DNA of 64,000 nt. It comes from Vicia villosa (lineage: Eukaryota; Streptophyta; Magnoliopsida; Fabales; Fabaceae). The position numbers were made by a program, and so were the translations under genes. The stretch is from positions 248,001 to 312,000 of the forward strand of contig NW_026705184.1 of assembly GCF_029867415.1 (NCBI RefSeq), written 5' to 3'. Shown here one piece after another: positions 22,658 through 34,821 of the stretch; the stretch's first letter is position 1; each line of letters begins with the position of its first letter. The notes under the pieces are model-generated. The model worked only from the letters and a program-made list of their open reading frames with translations. It was not told the origin of the DNA and did no database searches.

Positions 22658-24128
22658 CAGGGGTGGCCCTGAGCACGGGCTCGCGGGGCGGGAGCCGAGG
22701 GCCCCATAATTTTAGGGGCACCAAAATTTTTTCCCCTATATATATTTAAAGATAATTTTCTACTAAAAAAATATTTGTTAAATTTTTTTTTTAAAAAAAT
22801 ACTAGTTAACAAAATTATTGGGGCACTACTTAATAAAAGAATGTAATTTCTCATAAATAAAATATTGAGTTAAATAAAATCAATTAATATATCTATAATT
22901 TTAGCAACTAAAGAGTTTAATTGAGACACTAAAATTAAAACAATGATATAGAAAATATTTTATATTATTGATCCCAAAATTAAGAGTGAAGAACTACTTC
23001 AACTAGCTAAACAAGATAATGATCCTTAAAATAAGAATGAAGTCGAATCTTTAGCAACTCATGAAATTGGAAACTTTAAATATTTAGTAGCTATGATTAT
23101 TTGGTTTGAATTGTTAACTGTTGTTAATGAAATTAGCAAAAGTTTGCAAATGTGGCTATTGCGTTTGAATTGTTAATTGTTGTTAATGAAATTGATGTGG
23201 CTATAGAACTAATAAAATGTTTGATCAAGTATTTGAAAAAATATAGAGAATCTGCATTTGTAAATGCTAAGGCTAGTGCTGAAAACATTGAGAATGAAAT
23301 AGAGATTGAATGTGTGTTTATTCAAAAACATCAAATTAGTAGAAAACAACACTAAGATGAAAATTCATCTCAACCCACACAATTGAATCTAGAGTCTAGT
23401 GAAGAGTCTTTTCGAAATCATTATTTCTTATATATTGTAGATCAAATAATTGGCTCACTTGATAGAAGATTTGAGCAGTATAGCACATATGAACGATTCT
23501 CTTGATCTTGATGGTGAAATTTTGTTTGAAGAATTGAAAGTTATTAGAGAAGTTTTAACAGTTGAATCAAACTCAAGCTATATGATATTGAGTTCTTTAG
23601 AGACTTTTAATTGTTTTCCTAATGCACGCATAGATTATAGAGTAATATTTACTATTTCTATCAATGTTGCATTTGCTGAAAGAAGTTTTTCTAAATTAAA
23701 ATTATTAAAATCTTATTTGAGATCTACTATGTCACAAGATAGATTAAATAGTATTGCGTTGATTTCAATTGAAAACAATTTTTTGAAGAACCTTGATTAT
23801 GAACAAATTATTAACGATTTTACAACAAAAAAAATGCTAAGAGAATGATATTTAAATAATTTTAAAGGTTTGGTCAATTTTTTATAGGAAAAAAGACGGG
23901 ATCAAGAAGAAGAAGAAGAATAAGTCTCTTTATAGTGGTTTATGTTTTGATGTAGTATAAACATTGATTTAAAGATCTATATTTCTATTCTTTTTGCACA
24001 ATATCAAATGAAAATGTGTTTTTTATCCAATTATTTCTTTTATCCTTATGTATTTCTTGTTAAAAAAATTGTAGGGGCACCACTCTTTTGATTTGCCCAA
24101 GGCACCAAAATTCAAAGGACCGGCCCTG
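22658..24128 (+). mobile_element. hAT transposon with 8-bp target duplication
   Basis: It begins CAGGGGTGGCCCTGAG and ends GGACCGGCCCTG, imperfect inverted termini. The 8-bp duplication ACCATAAT lies at 22650-22657 and 24129-24136. Length is 1471 bp. It contains a decayed hAT transposase, so it is an internally deleted, non-autonomous copy. Confidence 0.92.
23014..23848 (+). pseudogene. hAT transposase C-terminal remnant (TTF/ZMYM-type with dimerisation domain)
   Basis: Pieces read ESLATHEIGNFKYLVAMIIW, then AIELIKCLIKYLKKYRESAF and NEIEIECVF, then SFRNHYFLYIVDQIIGSLD. The clean 133-codon frame at 23450-23848 contains NVAFAERSFSKLKLLKSYLR, then QDRLNSIALISIEN, the hAT C-terminal dimerisation region used for transposase assembly. 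A roughly 60-bp internal duplication (near 23105 and 23165) and several stops break the upstream half. The N-terminal zinc finger is missing. Confidence 0.85.
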
Positions 24129-24136
24129 ACCATAAT

Positions 24137-24555
24137 GAAGTATTAGTGCACAGAGGGACCAGAGCAAGAAGAAGCTCTTGGCATAACAAGCGCACCAGCA
24201 GGCAGGACTGTCAAGGCTAGAGGATTTCGATTATGAAATGCCTTAAACTCCTCCGACTGAAGCTCTCCTTAACACCATCATCCAGAATCATAAGACTCGC
24301 GCTAGAGCTCAAAGACGGACATATGCCAAGATTGATTACCTGGCTCGCAAGCTCTCTAAACCTAGAATCCATTTGCCTCATGGGCTTAAGTAATGATGAT
24401 GACGACACTTAGTTATCTTTTTCTGTTGTGCTTGTTTTGTTTATTATTTTGCTTTTTTGTGTTTTTTCCAGTAATTTCCTTGGAGACATTTTTAGATAAA
24501 ATTTTACCGCCTAGAAAAGAAAGAACACTTCAGTGTCACGACCAATAGTATTAAT
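24137..24555 (+). other. Right-hand part of the split ORF and its 3' flank
   Basis: 24180-24395 continues the transposon-associated ORF. From about 24415 to the next hAT element there is only AT-rich non-coding sequence. Confidence 0.45.
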
Positions 24556-25608
24556 CTAGGTTGTCAACAGCGCGATATAGCGGTGTAGTGTAGCGGTAGA
24601 GGACCTCGCCGCGATGTTTTTGGGCTGCTAACCGCTATCTGAAATAGCGGAAATAGCGACCGCGATTTGTTGAAGCGTAGCGGCGCAATAGCGGCTCTGT
24701 AGCGCTTTAAAAACCGCTATTGTGAAGATGATGTCAATATTGTAATTTTGATTTTTTTTCAGTGCAAATTTGTATTTTTCCCTTTTATTTCACTAATATA
24801 AAAGTTAAAAGTGAGGCATTAGGTCATTAACATTCTCTCTCTTCACTCAAATCAGCAGCCATTCTTCTTCTCCCCTGTTTTCACACCACGCTTCTACTTT
24901 TTCTCTTCACAGTAAGTTCTCCTTCTCCTTATCTTCACAACAAGTTCAACGTTTTCTCTTCACAACAAACATCAATATTTCTCAACCCTATTTCCAGTTT
25001 TCTCCTCACCTATTCATCTTCTTCTCATCCATTCACATCTACTTAGGAACCATGGCATCATCATCTTCTGCAAGTTTAAGTTTAATACCTTGCTACATTA
25101 GTGTCTAATGGAGATAAGGAGTTGGAGGTGGAAGAAGAAGTGTTTGAAATTGAATCAAGTGATGAGCAAGATGATATTATTGTGGTAGAACTTAGAAGTG
25201 TAGATGAGACGGATGTGATTTAGTCATTTTGTATATGTAAAGAATTTGATTTAATCATTTTAAGTACATTCCTAATTTGATTCATTACGTTTGGTTTATT
25301 AGTCATTTTTTATATGTTAAGAATTTGATTTAGTCATTTTGAGTACATTCCTAATTTGAGTTATTACGTTTGGTTTATGTCTATTGCAACTTTCGGTTTA
25401 TGTATGTTGCAACTTTTGATTTTTAAGTCATTATGTATGTTGTTGGAACCTATTTTTAGTATTTATGTTGTTGAAACATATTTTAGTGTTTATGTTTCCA
25501 TATTAAGTATTTACCTTGACTTTTAAAAGCTCACGATAGCAGTTATCCCGCTCTCCGCTATGGCATTTGGGAGGTCTAGCACGCTGCTATCTAAGATTAA
25601 CAACCTAG
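24556..25608. mobile_element. Second hAT-type element, non-autonomous
   Basis: The ends CTAGGTTGTCAA and TTAACAACCTAG form an inverted repeat with one mismatch, flanked by the perfect 8-bp duplication GTATTAAT (24548-24555 and 25609-25616). Both subterminal regions repeat AGCGG/CCGCTA words. The interior holds a pyrimidine-rich leader-like stretch, an ATGGCATCATCATCTTCTG start near 25052, and an acidic C-terminal-like stretch (EVFEIESSDEQDDIIVVE) ending near 25221. This suggests a transposase gene from which the middle was deleted. A tandem pair of about 85 bp lies at 25219-25375. Confidence 0.9.
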
Positions 25609-25616
25609 GTATTAAT

Positions 25617-26376
25617 ATCACAACTTGTGAGCTAATATAACTCTACCAAATTAACCACACCAGTTTGGATTTTGCAGAATGACTCTCTTTTTTCCTGTCA
25701 GGAATTGAAGTCTTCCACCAGTTAATATATCTCCTTTTATAATGACAAAAGTTGAACTACCCCCTCACACCCTACTCTTTCTTCAGTATTGTACCAAACT
25801 AAACAAAGATTATTATTTCCCTAATTTTGAAAATTCAAATGATCACTTAAATAATATTTTGAATACTATTCATAAATTTGACATATAGATCAAGCACCAT
25901 ACATATGAACTATTTTCACCATCTAAGAGTGCACAAAATTATGTTAACAAAATACTTACGAGTATAATTACAAGTAAATATGCTAACTAACCAGTTCAAT
26001 GTATTCGTACTTAATTTCAATTTAACAAATATGTAACAGCTTCCCTGTTCAAACACATTCTACCATTGATTGATCCTTTCTCTTTTTACTCAACAATATA
26101 AATTAAGAAAATACTCAGACAACACCATCAAAATTTCTCCTGCAGAACTAAATAATACAAAACTTGTAGCGATAAACCGCGTATAAATAGTGGAATATGT
26201 TCCAATATAAAAACTGCCTACCCTTAGATGTTTTTCTTCTTTTCTCTGAAAAATCCTTCAACAGAAGCCTTTCTTCCTTTTTCCAACAGAACATTTTAAA
26301 TTAAAAATAACATATCTTTACAGCAAAGCAAACATTCTAATTTAAGATGTGAATTGTGTTCAAAAATGAATCAGAT
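25617..26376. other. 3' flank of NOC4
   Basis: AT-rich non-coding sequence containing the expected NOC4 3' untranslated region (minus strand, left of 26377). No further feature seen. Confidence 0.5.
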
Positions 26377-29300
26377 TCACTGACACTCAATTCGTTGTCT
26401 TTTGGCAGAACAGTGTTCTGGGTCCAATAAATCTTTAGCAGCATTCTCGTTATTGTTGTCGATCATTTGGGACGTTTCTTCACTTTGGAAAGCCCAACCA
26501 GTAAAATCATTCTCTGAAAAGAGGGATGAAGGAGTTGTTTTGTAGAATGCTAGAGGAACCTGCTTCACCCTCCGTGTAATCTGCAATAGTACAAGTTGTC
26601 ACCAAAAGATACAAGGAAGGATATGAGGATGAATCTCTCTCAACTTCCTTTTAAGATTAAATAGATTTTTTTGATCTCTATACAATTTCTAAAATTTGAT
26701 TTTGGGTACAAAAATTGTGTTTTTAGTCCTTGATAAGACACCTTTGAACAACTAAAAACACAACATTTCTGTCAAGTGTGTGGATTAAAAATCAAATAAA
26801 TTTTTATAGGAACCAATATTAAATATTGCCAATGGTATAGAGATAAAAAAAAACCATTTAGAAACATTTCTCTCATTATGCAGATTACATGGACATGTTA
26901 CTGTAAAGTAAGAAAAACATAATGGTCATTCACCTCCGCTCCAAGTATTGTTGCATACGAGCCAGCACTAAAATCACCAACATTAACTTCAGTTGTTTTG
27001 GCCCTGACTGTCAAATCAGTCCCAAGGGACAACGCGAACCTAAAAGCACAAATAAAAACATGTAATATTTAAGGTGTCATGTCAACATTCACAAACTGTA
27101 AAAATAAAACAGTGAGCAAAAGGAAAACAAGGAATAATGAGCTAAAGATCAAAACACTTACCGTGAGACAGGAGGACAGTAGTGGTTACGAACAGTGTCA
27201 ATTTCCCAAAGAGAACTTCCTGCTCAAATGAAATTTTCATCAGGAAAACAAATTTAGAACAAAAATAATTGACTAGATAAACTATGGGACCAAATATTAT
27301 AAATTATAGGATCCAATATAGAACAGGACATGAGGGCAGTGCTTATATATTTTGCTTACAATATAAAAGCATACATGTCAAATTTATACAGGTCATCAAG
27401 TTCTAACTCAGCCCAGAGATTTTTCAATGTCAATCAAATATCATATCATGATAAATAAACCATTGACAAGGGAAGCACTATATTTTCCTACATTGAGCTA
27501 AATGTCAACATTATTATTGACATTTAACTGCAAATCATGTCAAGCAGGCAAAGCTAATTGGAAGGTTAAAAAAACAAGCAGATATTTAATCTGATTTCCA
27601 AATGTGTTCATCATAATGTAATGCTTAATTTGTTCCTTTTGTGTTTAAGAAACATCAAACGAACAAGCAAGCATGCAGGCATTCGTGTATGGGAGTGTAT
27701 TCATGTATTTTGTAAATGTCTCGATCCTAATGTCATACTTAATTTGTTTATCTCTTGTTTAAGTAACATCAAACAAACAAGCATGTATGGGAGTGTATTC
27801 AATATTCATGTATGGGAGTGTATTCAACATTCATGTATGGGAGAATATCAAATCAAGTAAGAGTGAGAAAAAAGCTAACCTTGACCATACGAGAATACAT
27901 GTAAAGATTAAATGGTCAAGTTTAGCTTCTCTTACCTCACATAATGTGTATATTATATATAGTACACAAATAATGAGATAAAATAACAAATAAAACAACC
28001 ACAACCATGCAGTTTTACACCATTCTCCAGGTTTGGTTTAGAAAAAATAACAGATTTCAAGGTAGATGAGACAAAAGATAAGTTAAAAAATTGCTCACTC
28101 ATGGCGTCTGACTTCATAGGATCAGTTTCCTCAATATTAAAATGGTCAATGCCCGATTTCTGGTGGGGTATTGCACCAGTCACTTCATCTATTCTTTGAT
28201 CACTCTCTTCATCAACATCTTCCTGTTCATATATCAGAAATTAGGTCTCCAATTAAAACAGAAAGAAGACTGTTATTTTATTACATTGCAACACGTATCT
28301 AAACCATTTTGCCAAAGCAACAACAAATTTTGAAAATTAACACAATCACAAACAACAAACTTGAGAAGGGATGAAGAGGACATAAATAATGTATCTATTT
28401 AGTTTTCAATCACAGTTTTGTATATTCCATCTAAATGTTGGATGAAGCAGCTGTTGGATAAATAAAAAGTTCACAACAGAACTCAGTACTGACACTATGA
28501 TTGCTAGAGTAAAAACGAGACGAAAGAAGTTGTAACTTAATGGATTCCCTTAACATTATAAGAGATCCAATGGTAGTATTTTGAAAGCCATTTAATTTAG
28601 CAAATCTTTCTTTCCAATCCCAATATTTCTCTTATCCTGGTCATTATTAATCAAAATACCGTCATGGCAGCACGGCACAATCAGTTATGGCAGTGCTGAC
28701 ACTATCAGCTGCTATAGGCCACAGAGCTACTTATATCCGCTATGTTTCCGCCTTAGACTGCAAATACCACATTTATATGACAGAATTTTGGGTGGCCGAC
28801 AAAAATCCCCAATCAGACATTGATAAACCTTATAATAGTATCGGACCAGCTTTAGACCATCCTTGAACCAGGATGCCGGTCAATCTCCTGAGTCCTGGCT
28901 CTACAACATGAATAAAAATGCCAGTAATTCACTCATATCATTAATTTGCAGATGAAACCATCATAACATTCAAGATTGGCCATTGTCTTGTAGTCTATCA
29001 CAGAAAGATGCAAGTAAGCAACTACTTTAACTGTCAACAAAGTATACTAAACACGCTTTGTTGAACAGAAGCAAAAGGCATTCTACAGATGAGTATTTTA
29101 CAAATTCAGGATTTCAGAAGGCAGGGTCTGGCATTCAGTAAATAATTTCAATGCTGAGCCACCAAAGCTCATCATATGTAAGTTTGTGACACAGCCAACC
29201 ATTTTTTACACAGCTCAACACCATTTCATGGCTAAGCTACGGTAACACTGTTCACATGTCTCGGCCAATCTAAGGCTATATTTAAACAATGTTTTTAAAA

Positions 29301-32300
29301 CGGGATTATCTACTTAACAAGCACTAGTTTGTGGTATATTGGTCTAACCGTAGTTGAATCAATAATAATTTACTTCTATATTTGTAAATTTGATATATAA
29401 TATCATGGATTCATGGTGTAACATATACTGTAATATGTATTCATAACAGAGTAAGAATAAACTTAAATGACATTATAATTAAGTTCAAGCATATATATCA
29501 TATGTAGCAGTGTTATTGATGACGGACCATGGCAGGAAGCAAAAAATCTGCTATATGGCACCCCGCCATACTTTAAACTGCAATAATACTAAATAAAATG
29601 AATGGAAAAGTATGTCCTGCCTGTCCAAAAAACAATGTCCTGAACACAACATATATCATTTTCATAATGGAAAAGTTTAAAAAAAAACAATGGATTATGA
29701 TTTCAAATTACTTCTTTGTTTCCCTTAACCCCATATATTTTCACATGATCCTCATTAACATCTCCAATACTAAAGAAACGATCCAGACAACAAAAACTTA
29801 CTAACAAAGTAATACCAGAAAAAAGATAGAAAAAGAGACTATCATTACCCGGTGCACCAAACAGTTGATCGAAGGATGTCTACGCAAAATATTGTGAACC
29901 AGGGCTGTAATAACCAATGCACCAGAAGGTGGAACTGAAAGCAACAACCTACCCAGTTTCTTCGCAAAGGAGGCAGTCAAGTAAGCTGGAAGAAGTTGTG
30001 ACTTAAGGCAAGTATCAAGAAGCTGCAAGCAAATTGCATATTATCAGAAAATGACACATCCAAAGGACTTAGACTTGCAAATTTAAATTTTTAATTATTC
30101 ACATCAGCACTATTTTATTTGAATACAATTTCTTTATCACTCGATCACATACCATTCAATGCTTTCGTTTTTCCATTACAGATATGTCAGGAAAAATTAT
30201 TTTCCTCTCTCAGGTTAATAAAGAATGGTTTTCTGCTGGTAAGTGATGCTATCCTAATTCACTATTTTGTAGGGGTTTCATTGTCCAATGTGCAGAGAAA
30301 GTTATAAAACGGTATAATAGTTTTAGTATTTTAATTTTGAAATTGGAGCTTTCAATTTGGAAATATTTGCTCGATAGAAATTATATCCCGTAAGTAACCA
30401 AACCTATCAACTTGCCTACTATACTGACAAAGACTTTTCTTAGAGTAAGTAATCAAAATAACAACTCATAACAACCACCTAACAAACCTATCAACTTACT
30501 AACTCCAAACCTATGGAACACAGATTTTATAAGCTTTACCTGGAAAAACCTTGCACGATGTTTTGCCATGAAGATAGATGGAACTAATAATGCATATAGT
30601 TTTACATAAAAATTTGGGTATTCCAATCCATACTGGGTCATTAGGACAAAAAGGCTACTAAGAGCCATCACACTGACTACACCACCAACATCATATGACC
30701 TTGTCAAGAAATCACTGCACACAAAAATGCAACATGTCAGATTCAACATCTAGTTACCATAACAAAATTCAAATTTATGTAGCACAGATGGTTACCATAA
30801 CATGATGGGATTAGATAGATGAGGAATCACTGTTTGGTGAAGATTAACAAGAACCTAGTAAAAAAGAACAATGTAGCTCGCAAAATCAAATGGGGGAAAA
30901 ACCTATAGGAAAGTATAAAATATAGTTCCCTTTTCAAATTAGACATGTCATTAAAACCAGAATATGAAATTTACAATCACCACTATACAAATAGAATTCA
31001 CCTTATATTTTTAAAATATAATGGCAAGCATACAGAAATTTCAAACACATACACTTGCAAATTACCTCTTTGTACACATCAAGTGGAAGTGGCAATCTAA
31101 GATACGCAATCCAAGCTTTAGTAAATTTTAACTTCATCTTTTTGGCGATTCTGGCTGCAGACAGTACCTATATGATGCATAACATGAAGATGTAATGGAT
31201 ATGGAAAAGTGAAAATATCGGCAAATAATTAAAGCAGTTCTGAAATGAAACGATTTTTTAATATAAGTAAAGATTCATTTAAACAGAGAATATAATTACA
31301 ATTAAACCCAAGGATAAAACATCTACATTAATGAAACAATACAGTGATCAACATTAAACTACAAATGAGTATGGAATAATAGTACTTACATTACTTTTAT
31401 GCTTCTTGGACTTAAGCTGCTTATCATCCAAATCTCCAGAAAGCACTTTATGATCACTTTCTATGGAAAATAACCAGATTACAAAATATAAATGTACACT
31501 CCAATTTTTTCATATAACCAGAATAACCAAAGCCTATTCCCACTATCAGCTAGATGGATCAATCAAAGCCATAAAGCCCTCTCATTTATTGGGTCCATAG
31601 ATACTTTTTACTTAATCTAAAAAGTAGTATTTTATGCAAACTCCTGAAGAAAAAATGAAGGGTAGCAGCACTAAATATTGCATTACATGCATAAAATATA
31701 GGCCTCAAAAAGATCGAGTCAATATCTTCATTAAGAAATATAACATTGTAAAAAAGAAAGCCTTAAGAGCCTAAGAGTGATAAGCAAGCATTCACCTGAT
31801 ACACTCCACATTTCGAAACCTGATGTATCATCGGATTTTTCAAGAAAGGGGACATGTGAAATGGTGTAGTGCATATTGTGGATGACACCCTCAATACTGC
31901 AAAAGATACATTTTCAAGTTAAAATCAGAATTATAGAACAAATTAAGTACATTTACAAGTAAATTATCCATCTCCTAGTTTCAAAACTAAGACCAAGTTT
32001 GCCTGGCAGAAAAATTATAACTTCTTGCATTATACATGGAGCTGAAAAGATAAACCCATTGCGCTGAAAAGATAAATCTATTGCTTATAGTATAGCATAT
32101 TGTATGACACTACATGTCATTTTTGTATATTTTTTATGATAGAAATATATATAAAACATGTGAGATATAGATCATTAAAGACCAAAGAATATAATCTTTT
32201 AATACTACTAAAGTCACCCAGTAATGGTGCTCGACATCTCTTAATAAAAGAAAGAGCAGGAAAAGGACAGAAATAACCGGTGGCTATAGATGTTACTAAC

Positions 32301-33297
32301 TTTGAGCTCAATTGACTTTCATCACTGCCGTCTACACTTGCAGTTTTATCATCTAATAACAATGAGAAAAGGGGTTAATTAACAAATAAGACTACCCAAA
32401 TATTTAGAAATTGAAACAGAACACATAAATCTCCTATCTGCAATTTCGCAAATAAAAAATCAGAAGATTAAAAGAAGCAAGCTTAAGTTAGAAAATAACC
32501 TGAAACATCTTTTCCCTCCAAATTTCTAGCAAGCTTTTCTAGACTTATGAATGTAAAATAACTACACCAAGTAACAATATAGTTCAGTAATCAAGATAAA
32601 CCCCATAAAAAAAAAAAAGTAAACGAATAAAAATAACTTGCAAAGAAAGCATATTAATCATACCTGACATCAATATACTTGAAATACTTGGATGTTAGTA
32701 AATCAATCAAAAATTCAGCAGAACCAGTAGAGTGAATCTGATGAAGCAAAACGAAAACCAAACAAATATCAAAATATGAGCACAAAAATACACCAAGTAT
32801 CATTAAAATTGGAATGAATAACTTACAATACTACTGATGATTCTGTGATATAACGAAGAATGAAAGGTGCCGCCATTAGCAACCTTCACAAACTCCATCA
32901 ACGTATCCAACACAGCTTCCTTCAGAGTTTCATCCGATTGATCGGAAACAAGAACATCTATAAGAGATTTAAGAAATTCATCGAACTTAGAACGGAGCCA
33001 GGTGAGGTAAATGAACTTGGACTGGTCGGCGTCGGCGTTGTCGGAGGAGGATACGTTGGCAGTGGCGGAGGAGGAAGGTAGTTGAGGGAGGAGAGGGAGG
33101 AAGAAGGAGTGAAGTGAGAGAAGCGATTCGAGGACATGTTGAGGTGGAGAAGAAGGTGAGACGAAGGTGAGAAGAAGAGGGAGGTTGTTGATGTTTGAGG
33201 CTGATGAGAGAAGTTTCTCACCTAGGGTTTTGAGTTCGGCGACGCCGTATTGCTTTGAAGTTTTCTTCTTTTTGTTCTTCTTCGTTGGAGGTTCCAT
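26377..33297 (-). CDS. NOC4: Nucleolar complex protein 4 homologue, 14 exons
   Basis: Exons in transcript order: 33297-32827, 32737-32664, 32561-32500, 32352-32301, 31896-31796, 31460-31390, 31167-31066, 30854-30796, 30714-30540, 30022-29849, 28222-28099, 27219-27162, 27039-26934 and 26580-26377. All junctions are GT-AG, phases fit, and the sum is 1833 bp: 610 residues without a stop. The protein matches plant NOC4 along its length, for example LTSKYFKYIDVR, KLKFTKAWIAYLRLPLPLDV, then YDVGGVVSVMALSSLFVL and LLVPSIFMAKHRA (CBF/MAK21 region, residues 331-447), and RRVKQVPLAFYKT near the end. NOC4 acts in the nucleolus with NOP14 in small-subunit ribosome assembly and is essential in studied eukaryotes. 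The ATG at 33297 is chosen because the frame upstream has only a TTG. Intron 10 (about 1.6 kb) has grown through decayed repeat sequence. Confidence 0.95.
27785..27852 (+). repeat. 25-bp tandem repeat in a NOC4 intron
   Basis: Three copies of CATGTATGGGAGTGTATTCA plus five bases. A larger diverged duplication (the region around 27615-27700 and again 27728-27800) surrounds it. It lies in the intron between exons 11 and 12 and does not touch splice sites. Confidence 0.85.
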
Positions 33298-33449
33298 GGT
33301 TTGTTCAGTTGTGAGAGTTGGATGCAGCGACGCGGAAGGTTTACTCAGGGTTTTGGAACGAAGAAGGTGATGACTTCGGTTGGGTTGTTCTTTTCGGGTC
33401 AAATTGTCGGGTTATTTGGACCGGGTTGTTTATTGGGCCTGGAGCTAAA
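33298..33449 (-). promoter_or_regulatory. NOC4 5' leader and proximal promoter
   Basis: The sequence between the NOC4 start and the neighbouring palindromic element. The NOC4 frame stays open up to about 33402 without an ATG. No clear TATA box is seen, as is usual for housekeeping genes. The transposable element begins within about 150 bp, so the promoter may be partly element-derived. Confidence 0.35.
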
Positions 33450-33570
33450 AGATCAAGGCAATTTTTCTTTACCCACCTCCCCATGGGGTCACCCCCAGCA
33501 AAAACCCCAGTTTACCCCTGCTTCGGAAATGAACTTCCAAAGTATTTTTTTTTTAAAAAATTTTTCAGAC

Positions 33571-33630
33571 TTCGGAAGTTCATCTCCGAAAACACCAAAT
33601 GGGGGGTGTTTTCGGAGATGAACTTCCGAA
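33571..33630. repeat. Perfect 26-bp inverted repeat with an 8-base loop
   Basis: Left arm 33571-33596 and right arm 33605-33630 are exact complements and contain TTCGGAAGTTCATCTCCGAA. Each arm is itself partly palindromic. It belongs to the repeat family described for 34820-35390. Confidence 0.95.
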
Positions 33631-33929
33631 AACACCTTTTTTCAAATTTTGGGGGGTTTCGGAAATGAACTTCCGAATTATGCAGAAACTGTGTTTTTTT
33701 TTATGATTTTGGAAACAGCCTCGTATTTTTAATTAAAGAAAGACGGCAAATAAAATAAGCGATATATAAACAGAAAATACTAATATACTAATATGATAAG
33801 AATAGTGATATATACAAACCGATCCGATCCGATCCAAATCCAAATAATAATAGTGTACGAAAGATACAATCCGAAAACAAAAAAAAATAAACCCGACCAC
33901 TACTGGGTATGCCTAACCCTCTCACCCTG

Positions 33930-34756
33930 GGCCCTCCTCTGCCGCCGCACGGCCCGCATCAGTGACGATCATCTCCATCACGGCGACTGCCTCTGGACCG
34001 CCCTGCTGAACGACACCTCGATCCAACGCGTCCCGCCCAAGCATCTCTATCCGTTGGCAGATCGGCAGGAGATCAATGGCGTGGTCATCCTCGGCCTACT
34101 GGTTCTCCAGGATCTCCTTGTGTGCTGGCCTAGGAGCGCCGGGAGCGTTGGGTGTCAGCAGAGGATGTGATACCCGATAGAACCATGTGACGTACCCCTC
34201 CACACTGACGGTACTCCTCCGGTACCACATGATGCTCCCAATCCTCAAACATGGCAGTGAGCTGCACTCTGGTCACTGTGTCGGGAGCAGCCTCAAAGGG
34301 TGACTTGGGTATCATCTGCACAAATCTGAACTGCCGCATGCACCGCTCAGGGAGATACAGGACCATGATGGTAGTCTCGCATGCCAACCAGCCAGAATAT
34401 AGAGATATGCCGTCAAAGGGGACAATTTGAGTGTAGTCGCTGAACGGCCTCCAGGTGACGTTATCGTGCATCGTGCAGTCCAAGTACCCACGGTATGGTC
34501 TCACCGCATTGTTCCCCCTCTGGAGAACGTATCTGGCGGCCCTGGGCATGGCGTCAACGTACGCAGGATCGATGTGGAAGCCGTGGATGCGGGAGAAGTA
34601 GGAGATGATCCAGCTCTGAAACATAAATAAGTAGCTCGATGTGGAAGCCGTGGATCCCTGTGTCGACGCCAGCTGTGCCGCCGCCCGCTCGCGTCTAGCC
34701 GACGCAGTCTGGGTCTCTCTACCCTGTCTGATGCGTGCTGGTTGGTTGCCTGACAT
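33930..34756 (-). pseudogene. Plant mobile domain (PMD, MAIN-like) protein remnant
   Basis: The open frame from ATG 34756 contains IHGFHIDPAYVDAMPRAARY, then GISLYSGWLACET and YLPERCMRQFRFVQMIP, then FEDWEHHVVPEEYR, characteristic of the PMD family that is carried by plant transposons and by host MAIN/MAIL genes. A one-base frameshift near 34180 moves the match to another frame (YVTWFYRVSHPLLTPNAPG, then DLLPICQRIEMLGRDALDRG and PEAVAVMEMIV), which also has a TAG within ENQ*AEDD. The N-terminal half of the domain is missing; 35 unrelated residues replace it. GC content is far above the neighbours. It is a transposon-borne pseudogene. Confidence 0.85.
34570..34655 (-). repeat. Short direct duplication at the PMD 5' breakpoint
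   Basis: CGATGTGGAAGCCGTGGAT occurs at about 34570 and again at about 34638. The second copy marks where the PMD similarity stops and an unrelated N-terminal stretch begins, as left by a repair or template-switch event. Confidence 0.7.
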
Positions 34757-34821
34757 GTTCCTGTAAACAATTGAAATCGATTAATATGCGAGACAACAGA
34801 AAAAACTAAAAAAATTGCACT

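Larger units (their letters stand above)
21863..24420 (+). pseudogene. Transposon-associated ORF (PF20167-like), split by a hAT element
   Basis: A start-like ATGGCACCAAAGAGAG at 21863 opens a decayed frame: SSQEQEEILSKKLLEKI, then in another frame FMDESFFENSKLFVAFVQTT, then HIPRKFHLGKVSKIDVVLTW and a LDLEG-like end near 22580. The hAT insertion lies at 22658-24128. After it, EALLNTIIQNHKTRARAQRR and KIDYLARKLSK continue the same protein to about 24395. It resembles the extra ORF of Tat-lineage gypsy elements; the function is unknown. The N-terminal half carries stops independent of the insertion. Confidence 0.5.

Noticed and set aside
32860..33221. Several ORFs on both strands rich in Ser, Pro, Gly and Arg
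   Set aside because: They are antisense or shifted-frame shadows of NOC4 exon 1.
33298..33402. N-terminal extension of NOC4 (35 extra codons)
   Set aside because: The frame is open but begins with TTG, has no ATG, and does not resemble other NOC4 proteins, whose similarity starts near the ATG at 33297.
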